Part shown: positions 4,145 through 6,171 of the stretch, piece by piece
Layout: every line of letters starts with the position of its first letter
How positions within the stretch are numbered: position 1 is the stretch's first letter
NCBI GenBank assembly: GCA_044356865.1
Contig: JBIKVN010000200.1
Coordinates: 1 to 6,171 of the forward strand
Source of the DNA: JBEIUL01 sp044356865
GTDB taxonomy: Bacteria > Planctomycetota > Phycisphaerae > Phycisphaerales > SM1A02
Length of the DNA: 6,171 nucleotides
Direction: 5' to 3'
The notes under the pieces: generated by a model
Database searches by the model: none
Told to the model about the DNA's origin: nothing
The model's input: only the letters and a program-made list of their open reading frames with translations
Position numbers and translations under genes: made by a program

Positions 4145-5995
4145 TCACATCCGACTCGGCGCCTCGATCCCCAGCAGCCCCAGCCCGTCGGCCAGCACGC
4201 GCCGCGTGACCTCGCACAGCCGCAGCCGCGAGCGACGCGTCGCTTCGTCCGGGGCCTTCAGCACCGGACACGCCTGGTAGAACGCGTTGAAGTGCGTGGA
4301 AAGCGAGAGCAGGTACGCCCCGATCCGGCTCGTCTCGAGCGAATCGGCGACGCCCTGGACCATCGCGCCGTACCGCAGGAGATGCAGGGCGAGCGCCCGT
4401 TCCGCGGGGACTTCGAGCCGCAGCGGGGCCGCCTCGATCGCCGCGACGCTCTCGCCGGAACGGGCGATGATCGACGCGATGCGGGCGTGGGCGTATTGGA
4501 TGTATGGCCCGGTGTCGCCCTCGAAGGCCACCATGCGATCGAGGTCGAACTCGTAGTCGCGGCTGACGTCGTTCGAGAGGTCGGCGAACTTCACGGCGGC
4601 GATGCCGACGGCGCGCCCGATCGCGGCGAGTTCCGCCGGGGAAAGCCCGTGAGTCGGGGCCTCGGGATCGGCGGACCGCTTCGTGACTTCCGCGACACCG
4701 CGATCGATCGCCGCCTCGAGCAGGCTCATGAGCGTGACGTTCTCGCCCGAGCGGGTCTTGAGCGGCTTCTTGTCGGGCCCGAGCACCGCGCCGAAGCCGA
4801 GGTGCGTGATGTCGGCGGTCGTGCCCGCGCCGGGCTCCTTCTCGGTGCGGTCCCAGCCGATGAGGTGGCACGCGTCGAAGACGTCGCGGAAGTGGTCGCG
4901 CTGCCGGGCGTCGACGACGTAGATCACGCGGTCGCAGTCGAGGTCCTGGACGCGGAAACGCAACGCGCAGAGGTCGGTGGTTGCGTAGAGGAATCCGCCG
5001 TCCGACTTGCGGATCAAGAGCGGCCGCTCGCGGTCGGCGAAGCGGACGACGAGGGCCCCGTCGTCCTCGACGCCGAGACCAGCCTGTACGAACGCCTCGA
5101 CCGCGGGGCCGAGCCGATCGCGGTAGAAGCTCTCGCCGCGGCTGTTCTCGGGGCCGAGCCGCACGTTGAGCAGGTCGGCCGCGAGATACACCTCCTTCAT
5201 CGTGCACTCGATCAGCTTGTGCCAGTCGCGGACGAGCTCGGCGTCTCCCGACTGGAGTCTCACGAGCGCCTGCCGCGCTTCGGCCCCCGCCTCGCGGGCG
5301 CCGGCTTCCTGGGCCTCGAGCTCGGCGATGCGGTGCGGACCGCAGCCGGCGGCCCGTGCCGCAGCGAGTCCCTTCTCGTCGCCCTTCGCCGAGGCCTGGG
5401 CCGCGCGATACGCGACGTCGAGATCCTTCAGCTCGAGCCGGTCGAGATCGACGCCGCGCTTCCGCAGCGACGCCAGCGTCATCGCGATGGGCAGGCCCCA
5501 GTCGCCGAGATGATTCTCGCGGAAGACCCGGCGACCGAGCCGCTCGAACACCCGAGCCACGCAGTCGCCGATGATCGTCGCCCGCAGGTGGCCGACGTGC
5601 ATGCGTTTCGCGACGTTCACGCCGCACAAGTCGACCGCGACGCCGTGCGTGCGGGGCACGCGAACCACGCCGAGGTCCGCCCGCTCCATCGCGCCAAGCA
5701 GCCCAGCCAGCGCGGCCGGATCCAACTTCAGGTTGATGAACCCCGGCCCCGCGACCTCGGGCGGCAGGGCGAGCCCGGAAAGGTCGACCGCCGCCGCGAC
5801 CTTCGTCGCGAGTTCGCGCGGGTTCATGCCGCGCTGCTTCGCGAGTCCCATCGCGAAGTTCGCCTGGAAATCGCCGAACTGCGGGTTCGCGCTCGGCTTG
5901 ATCACCGGGTCGAAACTCGCCGGCTCGCCCCCAAGCGTCGCCGCGATCGCCGCCCGGAACCGCGCTTCGAGCAGGGCCACCGGATCGGCGCTCAC
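4145..5995 (-). CDS. argS: Arginyl-tRNA synthetase
   Basis: Class I synthetase charging tRNA-Arg with arginine. I choose the GTG at 5995, giving 616 residues, because a strong GGGAGGA lies 5 bases upstream and the GTG overlaps the previous gene's TGA. An ATG at 6040 would add 15 Arg-rich residues and overlap that gene by 49 bases. Numbered from the GTG: the tRNA-binding N-terminal domain contains NPQFGDFQANFAM (37-49) and GPGFINLKL (83-91). The HIGH-type motif is HVGH (133-136) in VNVAKRMHVGHLRATIIGD. NHLGDWG is at 161-167. KPLKTRSGE (410-418) occupies the KMSKS position, the usual ArgRS variant. DTGPYIQYAHARI (494-506) and the DALR-type anticodon-binding end with THFNAFYQACPVL (567-579) follow. 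Residues before HVGH read CGVNVAK rather than the commoner S-(S/A)-PN-(I/V)-AK. A charged helical stretch (about 200-255) looks coiled. Probable operon with upp downstream. Confidence 0.97.
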   Translation of the reverse strand: MSADPVALLEARFRAAIAATLGGEPASFDPVIKPSANPQFGDFQANFAMGLAKQRGMNPRELATKVAAAVDLSGLALPPEVAGPGFINLKLDPAALAGLLGAMERADLGVVRVPRTHGVAVDLCGVNVAKRMHVGHLRATIIGDCVARVFERLGRRVFRENHLGDWGLPIAMTLASLRKRGVDLDRLELKDLDVAYRAAQASAKGDEKGLAAARAAGCGPHRIAELEAQEAGAREAGAEARQALVRLQSGDAELVRDWHKLIECTMKEVYLAADLLNVRLGPENSRGESFYRDRLGPAVEAFVQAGLGVEDDGALVVRFADRERPLLIRKSDGGFLYATTDLCALRFRVQDLDCDRVIYVVDARQRDHFRDVFDACHLIGWDRTEKEPGAGTTADITHLGFGAVLGPDKKPLKTRSGENVTLMSLLEAAIDRGVAEVTKRSADPEAPTHGLSPAELAAIGRAVGIAAVKFADLSNDVSRDYEFDLDRMVAFEGDTGPYIQYAHARIASIIARSGESVAAIEAAPLRLEVPAERALALHLLRYGAMVQGVADSLETSRIGAYLLSLSTHFNAFYQACPVLKAPDEATRRSRLRLCEVTRRVLADGLGLLGIEAPSRM

Positions 5996-6171
5996 CGCGG
6001 TCCTCCCGGTCCGCCGACCACGAACCCGCGCTCGTTCCACAGCTTCTCCATCAGGGCCGCGGTCGAGCCGATCGTCGCGTCGTCAAGCCGCCGCGCCGTC
6101 ACCTCGAGCATCGTGACCAGGCCGTGGAAGTCCGACACCGAGATGAACTCGGGCCCGACCTTCGCCTTGGC
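5992..6171 (-). CDS. Unrecognised protein, C-terminal 59 residues, upstream of argS
   Basis: Open frame entering from the right edge and ending with TGA at 5994-5992, which overlaps the argS GTG in a GTGA arrangement. The visible end starts AKAKVGPEFISVSDFHGLV (1-19), continues with a mixed charged helix-like stretch containing LEVTARRLDDATIGSTAALMEK, and closes with a Gly/Pro tail, GGPGGPR (53-59). I do not recognise the family and see no membrane segment or catalytic motif. The coupling to argS, with the argS Shine-Dalgarno inside this reading frame, is the main reason to believe it is translated. Codon choice is GC-rich like the neighbours. The rest of the gene lies outside the window. Confidence 0.72.
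   Translation of the reverse strand, partial: AKAKVGPEFISVSDFHGLVTMLEVTARRLDDATIGSTAALMEKLWNERGFVVGGPGGPR
6001..6007 (-). promoter_or_regulatory. Shine-Dalgarno site that sets the argS GTG start
   Basis: GGGAGGA on the minus strand, 5 bases before the GTG at 5995. It is the strongest ribosome-binding site in the window and lies within the end of the upstream gene, implying translational coupling. No comparable site stands in front of the ATG at 6040. Confidence 0.8.

Noticed and set aside
4035..5627. Long minus-strand frame (530 codons) overlapping argS and upp in another frame.
   Set aside because: Dominated by Arg, Gly, Pro and Ala, and a frame-shifted shadow of argS, whose own frame carries every synthetase motif.
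5992..6040. ATG at 6040 as the argS start.
   Set aside because: No Shine-Dalgarno, a 49-base overlap with the upstream frame, and a non-family Arg-rich extension; GTG 5995 fits better.

Overview
The window is GC-rich, double-stranded-coding bacterial chromosome with tightly packed housekeeping genes and no mobile element, tRNA, rRNA or CRISPR array. GC-rich codon use and a cluster of short 'GGCC-TGC-GGCC' hairpins between genes suggest a Planctomycetota genome, perhaps of the Phycisphaerae type. This lineage call is an inference from style and from recall of such genomes; no marker gene in the window was compared.

Layout. Bases 1-422 (minus) hold the N-terminal 140 residues of a crotonase-superfamily protein that lacks both canonical hydratase glutamates. 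It is transcribed divergently from a plus-strand pair: a glycosylasparaginase-type Ntn hydrolase (498-1454) and a PduO-type cobalamin adenosyltransferase (1509-2081). Neither gene at the divergent junction has a Shine-Dalgarno sequence, and each has a -10-like hexamer ending exactly 8 bases before its ATG, so both may be leaderless.

Bases 2082-2347 are a 266-base non-coding strip between convergent genes. It carries five hairpins, all with three-base loops; four of them share a TGC (or GCA, when inverted) loop. This is the most unusual structure in the window.

Bases 2348-6171 (minus) look like one operon, in transcription order: the 3' end of an unrecognised gene, argS (arginyl-tRNA synthetase), upp (uracil phosphoribosyltransferase) and a solitary beta-class DNA methyltransferase. 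The unknown gene's stop overlaps the argS GTG start, the argS-upp gap is 40 bases and the upp-methyltransferase gap is 20 bases. No restriction endonuclease accompanies the methyltransferase in the window.

Functionally the genes cover asparagine-linked amide or glycan breakdown, B12 cofactor maturation, tRNA charging, pyrimidine salvage and DNA methylation. They do not form one pathway. I see no clearly new multi-gene system. The best leads are the hairpin cluster, the glutamate-less crotonase and the operon placement of the solitary methyltransferase.
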